Of a DNA stretch of 64,000 bases, positions 52,137-61,045 are shown in pieces; positions within the stretch are counted from its first letter, which is position 1, and each line of letters begins with the position of its first letter. Below the pieces are notes generated by a model. The model worked only from the letters and a program-made list of their open reading frames with translations, searched no databases and had not been told where the DNA came from. The stretch spans positions 8,322,001 through 8,386,000 of the forward strand of contig NC_021658.1 of assembly GCF_000418325.1 (NCBI RefSeq). Direction: 5' to 3'. The DNA comes from Sorangium cellulosum So0157-2. Lineage in GTDB: Bacteria > Myxococcota_A > Polyangia > Polyangiales > Polyangiaceae. Position numbers and translations under genes: made by a program.

Positions 52137-53708
52137 ATGAACACGCAACCGACCGCGCACCCTTCTTTCGAGTTGTTCTTCGAGGCTTGCCAGCACCCCT
52201 TCTGCGTCGTGACGGCCGAGGGCCGCCTGGTGAAGTGGAACGCGGCGTGCGCGCGGGCGCTCGGCCGGTCCGCCCCCGATCTCACCGGCAAGCCGCTCGA
52301 CGAGATCGTGGTCGAGACCGATCGCGCGCAGGTGCGCTCGACGCTCGGCGGCCTCTTCCCCGGCCCCTCGACGGCGGATCTCGAGTGTCGCGTGCTCGGC
52401 AGCGACGGCGCGACGCGCCTGCTCTCCCTCCGCGCCTCGACGTACGATCGAGGCGACCTCGCGTACGGTGTCTTCGAGGACATCACCGGCAGGCCGCGCC
52501 GCGCGCCCGGGCCCCTCCTCGCGGAGGAGGTGTACCAACAGATCCTCGACGCCATCGAGGACATGGTCCTCGTCAAGGGCCCGAGGTCGAGGGTGCTCTG
52601 GGCCAACAAGGCGTTCCGCGAGCTCTACGGCATGACCAACGCCGAGCTCCACGGCCTCATCGACTCTCCGCGCAGCGAGCCGGACTTCACGCAGCAGTAC
52701 GTGAGAGACGACCTGTACGTGTTCGAGACCGAGAGCCGGCTGGTCATCGACGAGGAGCCGGCCGCGCGCCACGACGGCGCGATCCGGACGCTGACCACGG
52801 TCAAATCGGCCCTGCGGGGCGAGGGAGGCCAGGTGATCGGCACGGTCGGCGTCTCGCGGGACATCACGGACAGCCGGCGCGTCGAGCGGGACCGGGAGCT
52901 CTTGGCGCAGGCGATCGGCGCGGCCTCCCAGGGCATCCTCGTCGCGGCGAGCGCCGCCGAGGAGCTGCCCGTCACGTACGTGAACGCCGCCTTCGCGCGC
53001 CTGTCCGGGCGGCCGGTGGCCGAGCTCCTGGGCGCCTCGTTCCTGCGGCTCGTGGGCGGCATCGCCGACGCGGCCGCGGCCGAGCAGCTCGCGCGCGCGG
53101 TCGCCGAGCGACGGGAGGCCTCGGTCGAGTTCCCGGCGGAGCGCGACGGGGGCGCGCGCGCCTGGATGCGCATGGCGCTCACCCCGGTGCGCGACGCGTC
53201 GGGCCAGGTGACGAGCTTCGTCGCCATCCAGGCCGACATCACGGCCGAGCGGGAGCGGCAGCGGCACGAGCTGGCGCTGAAGGAGCAGCGGCACCTCATC
53301 GAGCGCCAGCGGCGGACCATCCAGGCCCTGGTGACGCCGATCATCGAGATCTGGGACGGGGTGCTCACGATGCCGATCATCGGCGTGGTCGACAGCGTCC
53401 GCGCGGCCGAGATGATGACCGCGCTCCTCGAGGCCGTCAGCGCGAACCGGGCGCGGTTCGCCATCGTGGATCTCACCGGGGTCGACGTCGTGGACACGGC
53501 GACCGCGAACCACCTGCTCAAGCTGGTGCGGGCCGCGCGCCTGCTCGGGACCACGTGCGCGCTCTCCGGCATCTCGCCGGCGGTGAGCAGGACGCTGGTG
53601 GGCCTCGGCGTCGAGCTCGGCGAGCTGCGCACGTTCAGCACGCTGCGCGCCGCGCTCCGCCACGTGCTCGGCCAGCTCGGCGTCTCGGTCGTCCGGGCGC
53701 GCGCGTGA
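52137..53708 (+). CDS. PAS-PAS-PAS-STAS (RsbR-like) sensor protein
   Basis: A 523-residue soluble protein. Three PAS-like domains: ~8-115 (PFCVVTAEGRLVKWNAACARALG), ~125-250 (DAIEDMVLVKGPRSRVLWANKAF, ending GVSRDITDSR) and ~255-375 (GILVAASAAEELPVTYVNAAF, ending IQADITAERER). A coiled-coil linker (~375-400) leads to a C-terminal STAS domain (~405-510) with FAIVDLTGVDVVDTATANHLL, where the Thr after VD is the family phosphosite. It is a likely stressosome-type or anti-sigma-pathway sensor and a paralogue of the truncated gene at the left edge. Confidence 0.93.
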   Translation: MNTQPTAHPSFELFFEACQHPFCVVTAEGRLVKWNAACARALGRSAPDLTGKPLDEIVVETDRAQVRSTLGGLFPGPSTADLECRVLGSDGATRLLSLRASTYDRGDLAYGVFEDITGRPRRAPGPLLAEEVYQQILDAIEDMVLVKGPRSRVLWANKAFRELYGMTNAELHGLIDSPRSEPDFTQQYVRDDLYVFETESRLVIDEEPAARHDGAIRTLTTVKSALRGEGGQVIGTVGVSRDITDSRRVERDRELLAQAIGAASQGILVAASAAEELPVTYVNAAFARLSGRPVAELLGASFLRLVGGIADAAAAEQLARAVAERREASVEFPAERDGGARAWMRMALTPVRDASGQVTSFVAIQADITAERERQRHELALKEQRHLIERQRRTIQALVTPIIEIWDGVLTMPIIGVVDSVRAAEMMTALLEAVSANRARFAIVDLTGVDVVDTATANHLLKLVRAARLLGTTCALSGISPAVSRTLVGLGVELGELRTFSTLRAALRHVLGQLGVSVVRARA

Positions 53709-53921
53709 GCCGCGGCGCGCCCGGCGCGCGAGGCCCGCGCGACCCGGAGATCGGCGGCGCGTCATGCCTCCTGAAGCGCACATCGGTCGAGCTCGCCGGC
53801 CGCGGCACCGCGGGTGCGGCCCCCGGCGCTCGGTTGCGGTAAGCTGCGCGCAAGGCGCGGCTGCTTCTCGGCGGCGCTCGAGCCAGAATCTGCCCTCTCG
53901 CCCCGGCAAGAGCACCTCTTC

Positions 53922-54896
53922 ATGGCCGATTTGAACGATCCCGCGCGCCTCGCCGAGCTGCACCAGGTGCTGCTGCGCGACGACGCGGACGCCATCCTCG
54001 ACACCTGCGTCGAGCGGGCGACCGAGCTCACGCAGGCGCCGATGGCGCTGGTGAGCCTGATCGTCCGCCACATCCAGCTGTTCCGCGCGCACCGCGGCTT
54101 GCCGCCGGAGCTGTGCGTGAGCTGCGCCACCTCGCGGAGCAACTCGTTCTGTCAGCTCGTGGTCCGCCACGAGGCGCCGCTCGTCGTCGAGGACGCCCTG
54201 GTGGACGAGCGCGTGCCCAAGGAGCTCGTCGAGCGGTATGGCATCCGCGCCTACGCCGGGGTGCCCATCCGGGTGCGCCAGCACGTGGTCGGCTCGTTCT
54301 GCGTGCTCGACGTCGTGCCCCGCGGGTTCGGGCCGCGCGTCGTCGAGGGCCTGAAGCAGCTCGCCGCCGAGGTCGGCGCGCGGATCGAGGTGATGGAGAG
54401 CGACGCGCCGCCGCCGAGCCGTACGCTGAAGGAGCGGCTCGCGCGGTTCGAGCAGAGCGCGCGCCTGCTGGAGCACGCGCTCGGGGCGATCGCTCCGGTG
54501 CTCGCCGAGGCGCAGAGCGCCGCGGCGACGCTGCCGGAGGCGCCGCCGGCGGCGCTGAGCCTGGACGACCTGCGCGCGGCGGTCGACTGCTATCGGGACA
54601 TGTTCGCGATCGCGACGGAGCTGGCCGAGGACGCGATGCTGATTTCGCGCTCGTTCCCGGCCGAGACGGCCTCGGAGATCGCCCTGGCGACGCGCTCGCT
54701 GGCGCGGGACATGGTCGAGATCGGCCCGCTCGTCCGGCTGGCCGAGGGCGTGCTGCAGGGCACGCTCGGCGAGGGGGTCGCCGCCAAGGCGGCGCACGTC
54801 GTGCGGGACGCGTTCGCGGCGCACGAGACCGCGTCCGCCGCGGTTCGCCGGATCATCGCCACGGTCGAGCGCGCCCGCGCGACGGAGGTGTGGTGA
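53922..54896 (+). CDS. GAF-domain protein
   Basis: A 324-residue soluble protein. GAF domain at ~15-155: LDTCVERATELTQAPMALVSL, FCQLVVRHEAPLVVEDALVD and YAGVPIRVRQHVVGSFCVLD are the recognisable pattern of GAF sensors following PAS-type systems. The second half (~165-320) is a long helical region with no motif. It overlaps the next small gene by 4 bases and follows the PAS-STAS gene by 213 bases in the same direction, so they may share a signalling pathway. Confidence 0.88.
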   Translation: MADLNDPARLAELHQVLLRDDADAILDTCVERATELTQAPMALVSLIVRHIQLFRAHRGLPPELCVSCATSRSNSFCQLVVRHEAPLVVEDALVDERVPKELVERYGIRAYAGVPIRVRQHVVGSFCVLDVVPRGFGPRVVEGLKQLAAEVGARIEVMESDAPPPSRTLKERLARFEQSARLLEHALGAIAPVLAEAQSAAATLPEAPPAALSLDDLRAAVDCYRDMFAIATELAEDAMLISRSFPAETASEIALATRSLARDMVEIGPLVRLAEGVLQGTLGEGVAAKAAHVVRDAFAAHETASAAVRRIIATVERARATEVW

Positions 54897-55090
54897 AGGG
54901 CAGAGCGTACCAGCTGCTCCGTTCGTGCCTCGGCGACAAGGACCCTCCGAGCGCGCGCAATGCGTTCATCTATGCGCGGATCATCATGCGCGCGCGCGTG
55001 GTGCCCGAGGAGATCACGCCCGCGCTCGACGACCCCGAGATCGAGCGGCGGCTGGAGCACGCGCTGGAGGAGATCCTCCGCCGCGCGTAG
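54893..55090 (+). CDS. 65-residue protein coupled to the GAF protein
   Basis: It starts at GTG 54893, overlapping the GAF stop (GTGA), and ends at 55090. The sequence (VKGRAYQLLRSCLGDKDPPS, then NAFIYARIIMRARVVPEEIT) is charged and helical, with no signal peptide. Its tight coupling suggests it binds or modulates the GAF protein. No family recognised. Confidence 0.7.
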   Translation: MKGRAYQLLRSCLGDKDPPSARNAFIYARIIMRARVVPEEITPALDDPEIERRLEHALEEILRRA

Positions 55091-55318
55091 GGGCGCGGGC
55101 GCTCGCGCCGCGAGGGGCCGGGCAGCGTGCGCGGGGCCGAGCGTGGGAGGCCTGCGCGGCCTGTGCGGCCGAGTCGACGAATCTCCTACTTTCGCCTTCA
55201 CCCTTCGGGGCGGTACTGCTATGCAGCGAAGCCATTCTTCGTCGCTGATGCGCCTGCTTGATGCCCCTTGCTCGGTGCCGGGCGCGCATCGGTCGAGATG
55301 CCTTCCTTGGAGAGGACC

Positions 55319-57002
55319 ATGAGCCACGACGTGACGACTGGGTTGTTTGCTGGGCCGAGGTGGACGCGCGGCTTTCTGCATCTTGCGTTGCCGGCGATGA
55401 TGCTGCTCGGCTGTGATGGCTCGTTGGGGGACTCGACCTCAGGGGGCGGCAACTCGACGGCATCGACGTCCTCGGGAACCGGCGGCGACGCGCCGACGTC
55501 GACCTCGGCGTCCACGTCGGCCTCCTCGGGGAACGGCATGGGCGGCGACGGCGGCATGGGCGGCGCTGGCGGCACGGGCGGTGACGGCGGCACGGGCGGC
55601 GCAGGTGGCACGGGCGGCGACGGCGGCATGGGCGGCGCTGGCGGCACGGGCGGCGACGGCGGCATGGGCGGCGCTGGCGGCACGGGCGGCGACGGCGGCA
55701 TGGGCGGCGCTGGCGGCACGGGGCGGTGACGGCGGCACGGGCGGCGCAGGTGGCATGGGCGGCGCTGGCGGCACGGGCGGCGACGCGTCCGCGTCGGCCT
55801 CCTCGGGTGGCGGCTCCGGCGGCGACGCTCCCACCGCAGCGTCCACGTCGGCCTCCTCGGGCAGCGGCGATTCGTCGACGTCCGCCGTGACCTCCGCGTC
55901 GGCCTCCTCGGGCGGCGGCATGGGCGGCGCCGGCGGCATGGGCGGCGGCGACTCGTCGACGTCCGCCGTGACCTCCGCGTCGGCCTCCTCGGGCGGCGGC
56001 GCCGGCGGCATGGGCGGCGGCGACGCGTCCACGTCGAGCGTGACGTCCACCTCGAGCGCCGTGACCTCGACGACGTCGACCGGGACGGGCCCCGCCACGG
56101 GGACGCTCGTCGAGCGGCACGGCCGCCTGAAGGTGATGGGCAACCGCGTCGTCGACGAGCACGGGGAAGGGCTCCAGCTCAAGGGCATGAGCATGTTCTG
56201 GAGCATCTGGGAGGGAGAGAAGTTCTACAACGCTTCCGCCGTCAACACGCTCGTGGACGACTGGGATGCGACCATCGTCCGCGCCGCGATGGCCGCCAGC
56301 GCGGAGGGGCGCGGCTACGTCCACACCCCGGAGGCCGAGAAGAACAAGGTTCGAGCGATCGTCAACGCCGCCATCGCCAAGGGGATCTACGTGATCATCG
56401 ACTGGCACGATCACGAAGCGATCCGGAACAAGGACGCAGCCAAGCGCTTCTTCGGCGAGATGGCCGCGGAGTACGGCGACGAGCCCGCGGTGATCTTCGA
56501 GATCTTCAACGAGCCGGACAACGAGAGCTGGGCAGAGGTGAAGTCCTATGCGGAGGAGGTGATCGGCGTGATCCGCACCGCCGGCTCCGACAACCTCGTG
56601 ATCGTGGGGACGCCGACCTGGTCGCAGGACGTGGACGTGGCCGCCGGGAACCGGATCACGAGCGACGACAACGTGGCTTACACGCTGCACTTCTATGCCA
56701 CGTCGCACCGAGATGCGCTGCGCACCAAGGCGTCGAACGCGCTGGCCGCGGGCCTGCCGCTGTTCGTGACCGAGTGGGGCACCTGCCAGAGCACCGGCAG
56801 CGGCTCGCTGGATCTCGGCGAGGCGCAGCGGTGGCTCGACTTCCTGGACAGCCACCAGATCAGCTGGCTCAACTGGTCCATCGTCGACAAGGACGAGTCC
56901 TGCGCCGCGCTGAGGCCCGGGGCGAGCGCGGGCGGCCCGTGGTCGGATGGGCAGCTGACCGAGTCGGGGCGGTGGGTCAAGGAGAAGCTCCGGGCGCCCT
57001 GA
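55319..57002 (+). pseudogene. GH5 cellulase-like lipoprotein gene with +1 frameshift in the Gly-rich repeat
   Basis: From ATG 55319 the product has lipobox MLLGC, a Ser/Thr/Gly linker and Gly-rich repeats. At about 55719-55723 a run of four G replaces the usual three, moving the frame by one and causing a stop at 55729. The other frame carries the rest: more Ser/Thr/Gly linker, then a GH5 barrel with VIIDWHDHEA, IFEIFNEPDNESW (acid Glu) and LFVTEWGTC (nucleophile Glu) to TGA 57002. Restored it would be about 560 residues, a surface-anchored beta-glucanase/cellulase. Repeat slippage or a sequence error are both possible. Confidence 0.85.
55535..55787. repeat. 36-bp Gly-rich tandem repeats in the GH5 gene
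   Basis: Imperfect units of GGCGGCATGGGCGGCGCTGG-type sequence, 36 bases long, encode a GMGGAGGTGGDG-like linker. The frameshift of the GH5 gene lies inside this array. Confidence 0.85.
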
Positions 57003-57155
57003 CCCGGGTGGCGGAGCGGAGCGTCTCTCCGGGGATCGCGCTCCGCGGATGGCCGTGCTGATGCTGCTCGCCCGGCGGCCGATGGCCGGCGGGCGCTGGA
57101 GCTCCCGGGCGCGCTCGGGGCGACGTCCGCGGGAGCGAGGGTGCGGCCGCTGGGC

Positions 57156-57590
57156 CTACCGCGCCCTCGAGAACGAGGCGCTCCAGGTCGGCGCCACGTC
57201 GGCGATGATCTCCCTGAACCGCGGGGGGATGTCCGAGAGCTCGGTCATTTGCTGGATCGTGAGCACCTCGGCGCTCCCGAATCCGACAGGGCAGCGCAGG
57301 GCCCATGCGATCGCCTCCTCCTTCGAGCTCACCTCGATCAGGTAGAAGCCGCCGACCAGCTCCTTCGTCTCGACGAAGGGACCGTCGAGGACGGTGCGCT
57401 TCCCCCCGGAGATCCCGACGCGGGCGCGGGCTCCGCCGGGATTGAGCCCCTCGGAGGCGATCAGCACGCCGGCCTTCATCATTTCCTCGTTGTATTTCAT
57501 GTACGCGGCGAAGAGCTCCTCATCCGGAGGCCCACCCGCATCCGCCTTGGTGTCGTTGGTGCCCGGTGCTGCGGTGATGATGAATCGCAT
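57156..57590 (-). CDS. YciI-family (DGPF-domain) protein
   Basis: A 144-residue protein of the YCII/DGPF family. Signature segments are AYMKYNEEMMKAGVLIASEG, TVLDGPFVETKELVGGFYLIEV and EEAIAWALRCPV. Such proteins have a ferredoxin-like dimeric fold and often sit beside ECF sigma factors; none is adjacent here. Biochemical role unknown. A GAAGGAGACACG precedes ATG 57590. Confidence 0.95.
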   Translation of the reverse strand: MRFIITAAPGTNDTKADAGGPPDEELFAAYMKYNEEMMKAGVLIASEGLNPGGARARVGISGGKRTVLDGPFVETKELVGGFYLIEVSSKEEAIAWALRCPVGFGSAEVLTIQQMTELSDIPPRFREIIADVAPTWSASFSRAR

Positions 57591-57889
57591 CGTCGTGTCT
57601 CCTTCCGATGGGGCGCGGGCGCCCGGGCGATCTCGACCGGCTGAGCCGTGCCACTGCCGTCACGACGAACCAGAGGACGCGCGATCGACAGGGCGGGCGA
57701 GGTTTTGTTCGGCGCCGACAGAATAGCGTGGGGAAAGAATTTTACGGCGACGCTGTTGGCGACTCAGGTCACCTCAACCTGGGTCGGGTCCGGCCACCTC
57801 AACCTGGGTCGGCCACCTCAACCCGGGTCGGGGCGCCGGCCACCTCAACCTGGGTCGGCCACCTCAACCCGGGTCGGGGCGCCGGCCCG
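57591..57889. other. Spacer with tandem repeats
   Basis: About 300 bases between two minus-strand genes. The first part is unremarkable with an AT-richer stretch (GAAAGAATTTTACGG at about 57732-57746); the second part is the tandem-repeat array at 57769-57886. No gene seen. Confidence 0.5.
57769..57886. repeat. Tandem CACCTCAACC(T/C)GGGTCGG repeats
   Basis: Five copies of CACCTCAACCTGGGTCGG or its CCCGGGT variant lie in 118 bases; the last four form a 46-base higher-order unit (short plus long, the long ending GGCGCCGG) present twice. Related AACCCGGGTCGGG and CCCGACCCAGGTCG motifs appear at 32968-33035, so the core may be a dispersed intergenic element. Confidence 0.85.
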
Positions 57890-58642
57890 CTACAACCCAT
57901 CCACGAGCGTCTCGCCCCCCGTGATGTCCAACACCGAGCCGGTCACCTGCGGGTTGGTCATCAAGAACACCGCCGCGTGCCCGATGTCCTCCACCGTCCC
58001 CATGCGCCGGACCGGCATCGCCGCCCGCACCCTCTCCCGGAGCTGCTCGCGCGCCGCATCGTCGAGAAAGCTCCACATCTCGCTGTCGGTGTACCCCGGA
58101 CGGATCACGTTGACGCGCAGCGGGCCAAGCTCGATCGCCAGCCCGCGCGCGAGCGTCTCGAGCGCCGCAAACGTCGCCGACACCATCGACGCCCCCGCGC
58201 GGGGTCGAACCGCGGCGCCGCCCGTCAGGAACGTGATCGAACCGCCAGCGCGCATCCTCGGCGCCGCGTAACGGGCGCAGGCCCAGCTCCCGAAGAACTT
58301 CGCGCTCATGTACCGCTGCGCGCCCGCGACGTCCTGCTCGAGGAACGCCCCCCACGAGCCAGGCTCCGGCGCGGCGCTGATCAAGAGATGATCGAGCGCT
58401 CCAATCCGCTCGAACATCGCCCTCACCGAGCCCTCGTCCGTGACATCCACTGTCTCGTGCGCGACGCGCGCGTCCCCCGGCGCCCCCGCCGCGCGCTCCT
58501 CCCTCGGCCGCCGCCCCGCCGCGCTCACCTCCGCTCCCGCCCGCGCCGAAGCCCTCGCCGCGCCGAGCCCCATCCCGCTCGTGCCGCCGACGATGACGAC
58601 ACGCCGGCCCTCCAGCGAGCCCTCAACTCCTTTCGCTTCCAT
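57890..58642 (-). CDS. SDR-family oxidoreductase
   Basis: A 250-residue short-chain dehydrogenase. Cofactor site VGGTSGMGLGAARA (~18-31), AAGRR after strand 2, ISAAP in place of NNAG, and a C-terminal VRRMGTVEDIGHAAVFLMTN and LDITGG. The canonical YxxxK is not obvious: the region after FLTGGAAVRPR reads ASMVSATFAALETLA, with no Tyr and no Lys at the expected positions. It may be catalytically altered or a binding protein. A chimeric pseudogene with a related SDR tail lies immediately upstream. Confidence 0.85.
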   Translation of the reverse strand: MEAKGVEGSLEGRRVVIVGGTSGMGLGAARASARAGAEVSAAGRRPREERAAGAPGDARVAHETVDVTDEGSVRAMFERIGALDHLLISAAPEPGSWGAFLEQDVAGAQRYMSAKFFGSWACARYAAPRMRAGGSITFLTGGAAVRPRAGASMVSATFAALETLARGLAIELGPLRVNVIRPGYTDSEMWSFLDDAAREQLRERVRAAMPVRRMGTVEDIGHAAVFLMTNPQVTGSVLDITGGETLVDGL

Positions 58643-58650
58643 GATTCTCC

Positions 58651-58981
58651 TCAGATCGCCACCAAGCCACCGTCGACGGTGAGCGTGTGGCCCGTCATGT
58701 ACGGGTTGGTCATCAAGAACTCGATGGCATGCGCGATGTCCTCCGGCTGGCCGAAGCGCCGGACCAGGAGGTCCTTCTCGGCCCACGCCAGGTACGCGAT
58801 GTCGGGCCCGAAGCCGGCGCCCACGACGAAGACCTCGACGCGCCTTTCCCCCGACCTCTCCGAAGTTCAGCGATACCGCGTGGACCTCGACGAGCGCCTG
58901 CGAGGGCGCCGGATCCGGCGGCGGCACGTCCGCGAAGCGAAGGCCACGTGGCTGGCCGGGGTCATAGACGAGCGCACGCAT
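58651..58981 (-). pseudogene. Chimeric remnant: MDR N-terminus joined to SDR C-terminus
   Basis: From ATG 58981 the first ~43 codons (MRALVYDPGQPRGL... VEVHAVSLNFGEV) match the start of a zinc-type/quinone-oxidoreductase-like MDR protein. At about 58850 the sense jumps frame to LAWAEKDLLVRRFGQPEDIA, FLMTNPYMTGHTLTVDGG and a stop at 58651, the tail of an SDR related to the neighbour. A deletion between an MDR gene and an SDR gene would explain it. Neither part can be functional. Confidence 0.75.
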
Positions 58982-59051
58982 GGTGTCTTCATGCCTCCTG
59001 CCCCGCAGCGTGGAGCCGCCGTCGCGGCCGTTCCATGCTACTTTGTCGCCG

Positions 59052-60041
59052 ATGCATGACCGTTCGTCCGGCGAAGAGGCGCTCTCCCCCGACGCGCTGA
59101 GCGAGGTCCTCCAGGACCTCCGGCTCTCGGACGGCACCTACGGCCGCTGCGAGCTGACGCGCCCCTGGGGCATCGATCTCCCGCCGGTGGCGCAGGCGCG
59201 CTTCCACTTCGTGGTCTCCGGCGACTGCTGGCTGCGCGCGCCGAAGCGCGGCTGGATCCTGCTCCACGCGGGCGACGTCGCCCTCCTGCCGCACGGGACC
59301 GGCCACGCGATCGCGGACAGGGCGCGCGGGCGCGTGACGCCGCTCGACGAGATGCCGCTCGAGGAGATCGGCGACCGGGCCTACGAGATGCGCGCCGGCG
59401 GCGCCGGCGCGCGGACGATCCTCGTGTGCTGCAGCGTCACCTTCGCCCAGCCCGCCGTGCACCCGCTCCTCCAGCTGATGCCCCCGATGCTCCTCGTGCG
59501 GGGCGGCGGCGCGGAGGACAGCGTGTTGCCCGTGCTCCTCGACGCCATGGCCGACGAGGTGCTCAAGCGCCGCGTCGGCGCCGCCACGGTGATGACGCGC
59601 CTCGCCGACGTGGTGATCACGAGGGTCGTCCGCGCGTGGGTCGAGTCCCGCAAAGAGGACGCGGACGGCTGGCTCGCCGCGATACGAGATCCCCAGATCG
59701 GCCGCGCGCTCGCCGCGATCCACCAGCGCCCCGGCGACCCGTGGTCGGTCGAGTCGCTCGCGGACGTCGCGAAGATGTCGCGCTCCATCTTCTCGGAGCG
59801 GTTCGCGGCGCTGGTCGGCGCGCCGCCCGCGCGCTACCTCGCGCGCTTTCGCATGCACGTCGCGAGCGGCTGGCTGCGCGACGACCGCGTGACCGTCGCC
59901 GAGGCGGCCGTGCGGCTCGGCTACGACTCCGAGGCGGCCTTCAGCCGCGCCTTCAAGCGGTTCTCGGGCGTGCCGCCGAGCTCGCTGCGCCGGCAGGGCC
60001 GCGACGAGGGCTCCCGGGCCTCGCGCGCCAGGGCTCCCTGA
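59052..60041 (+). CDS. AraC-family regulator with cupin sensor domain
   Basis: A 329-residue regulator. The N-terminal cupin_6-type domain (~15-195) has RFHFVVSGDCWLRAPKRGWILLHAGDVALLPHGTGH, with the metal/ligand-binding cupin pattern. The C-terminal ~100 residues hold two helix-turn-helices: VESLADVAKMSRSIFSERF and VAEAAVRLGYDSEAAFSRAFKRF. ATG 59052 is the start. It is divergent from the pseudogene/SDR pair and upstream of the MBL gene, either of which it might regulate. Confidence 0.92.
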   Translation: MHDRSSGEEALSPDALSEVLQDLRLSDGTYGRCELTRPWGIDLPPVAQARFHFVVSGDCWLRAPKRGWILLHAGDVALLPHGTGHAIADRARGRVTPLDEMPLEEIGDRAYEMRAGGAGARTILVCCSVTFAQPAVHPLLQLMPPMLLVRGGGAEDSVLPVLLDAMADEVLKRRVGAATVMTRLADVVITRVVRAWVESRKEDADGWLAAIRDPQIGRALAAIHQRPGDPWSVESLADVAKMSRSIFSERFAALVGAPPARYLARFRMHVASGWLRDDRVTVAEAAVRLGYDSEAAFSRAFKRFSGVPPSSLRRQGRDEGSRASRARAP

Positions 60042-60099
60042 TGAGACAGGCACGAACGACACGACGGCCCGCGCTGCAGCGGGCGTGAGGAGAGTCAGG

Positions 60100-60960
60100 A
60101 TGTCTCTTGAAAGATGGTTGATCGCGCTGTTCCTCGTGCTCCTCCCCTCGTGCGCCACCGGCGTCGAGGCGCCCCCGCCGCAGCGGGGGCCGGAGCCCCA
60201 CGAGGACGTCCGGCTCTACGCGCTCGACTGCGGTCGCGCCGAGATCCCGGACATGAGCGCCTTCGGGGACGAGGGCGGGCCCAGGGAGCTCGTCGCGTCG
60301 TGCTACGTCATCCGGCACCCGCGCGGCACCTTGCTGTGGGACACCGGGATCAACGACACGGTCGCCCAGACCAAGGGCGGCGTCCTGCACGAGCGCACGG
60401 GGTTCCGGTTCCGCGTCGACACGCCGCTGCGCGAGCACCTGAAAGCGCTGAACCTCTCGCCCGCCGACGTGGAGTACGTGGCCTTCTCGCACCTGCACAC
60501 CGATCACGCGGGCAACGCCAACCTGTTCCCCGCGTCGACGTGGATCCTGAACCGCCGCGAGCTCGAGTGGGCGACCGCGACCCCGCCGCCGCCGACCATC
60601 GAGCCGGAGCTCTTCTCGGCCTACCGCACCGCGAAGCTGGAGCTCCTCGACGGCGAGGCGGACATCTTCGGCGACGGCGCCGTGAGGATCGTGCCGACGC
60701 CCGGGCACACGCCGGGCCACCAGAGCCTCGTCCTCCGGCTCCGGCGCGCGGGGACGCTCGTCATCTCGGGGGACATCTGCCACACCCACGCCAACTGGCA
60801 GCATCGCCGGGTGCCTCCCTTCAACACCGATCGCGAGGAGTCCCTGCGCTCGATGGAGCGCGTCGACGCGCTGATCGGCGCCGCCCGCGCCCGCTTCGTG
60901 GTGCAGCACGAGCCCGGCGACCTCGCGGCGCTCCCTCGATTCCCCGCCTTCCTCGATTGA
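60100..60960 (+). CDS. Exported metallo-beta-lactamase-fold hydrolase (lactonase-like)
   Basis: A 286-residue protein with a signal peptide ending in a lipobox-like LLPSC (Cys ~18). The MBL core has the metal motif SHLHTDHAGN (HxHxDH), LLWDTGIND, PTPGHTPGHQSL and the Asp in ISGDICHTHANW. Spacing resembles AHL lactonases of the AttM/AiiA group, which open the homoserine-lactone ring; substrate assignment is inference. It starts 58 bases after the AraC gene in the same direction. Confidence 0.9.
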   Translation: MSLERWLIALFLVLLPSCATGVEAPPPQRGPEPHEDVRLYALDCGRAEIPDMSAFGDEGGPRELVASCYVIRHPRGTLLWDTGINDTVAQTKGGVLHERTGFRFRVDTPLREHLKALNLSPADVEYVAFSHLHTDHAGNANLFPASTWILNRRELEWATATPPPPTIEPELFSAYRTAKLELLDGEADIFGDGAVRIVPTPGHTPGHQSLVLRLRRAGTLVISGDICHTHANWQHRRVPPFNTDREESLRSMERVDALIGAARARFVVQHEPGDLAALPRFPAFLD

Positions 60961-61045
60961 CCACCGCGCGTCCGCCGGAGCGCGGCGCGCCGGCAGGGGC
61001 GACTCTCCTGTCCGCCCCGGCGTAGAACGGCCCTCGGCGTCCCTC

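Noticed and set aside
55535..55787. Gly-rich repeats considered as a CRISPR array
   Set aside because: Contiguous coding minisatellite, no spacers, no cas genes in the window.
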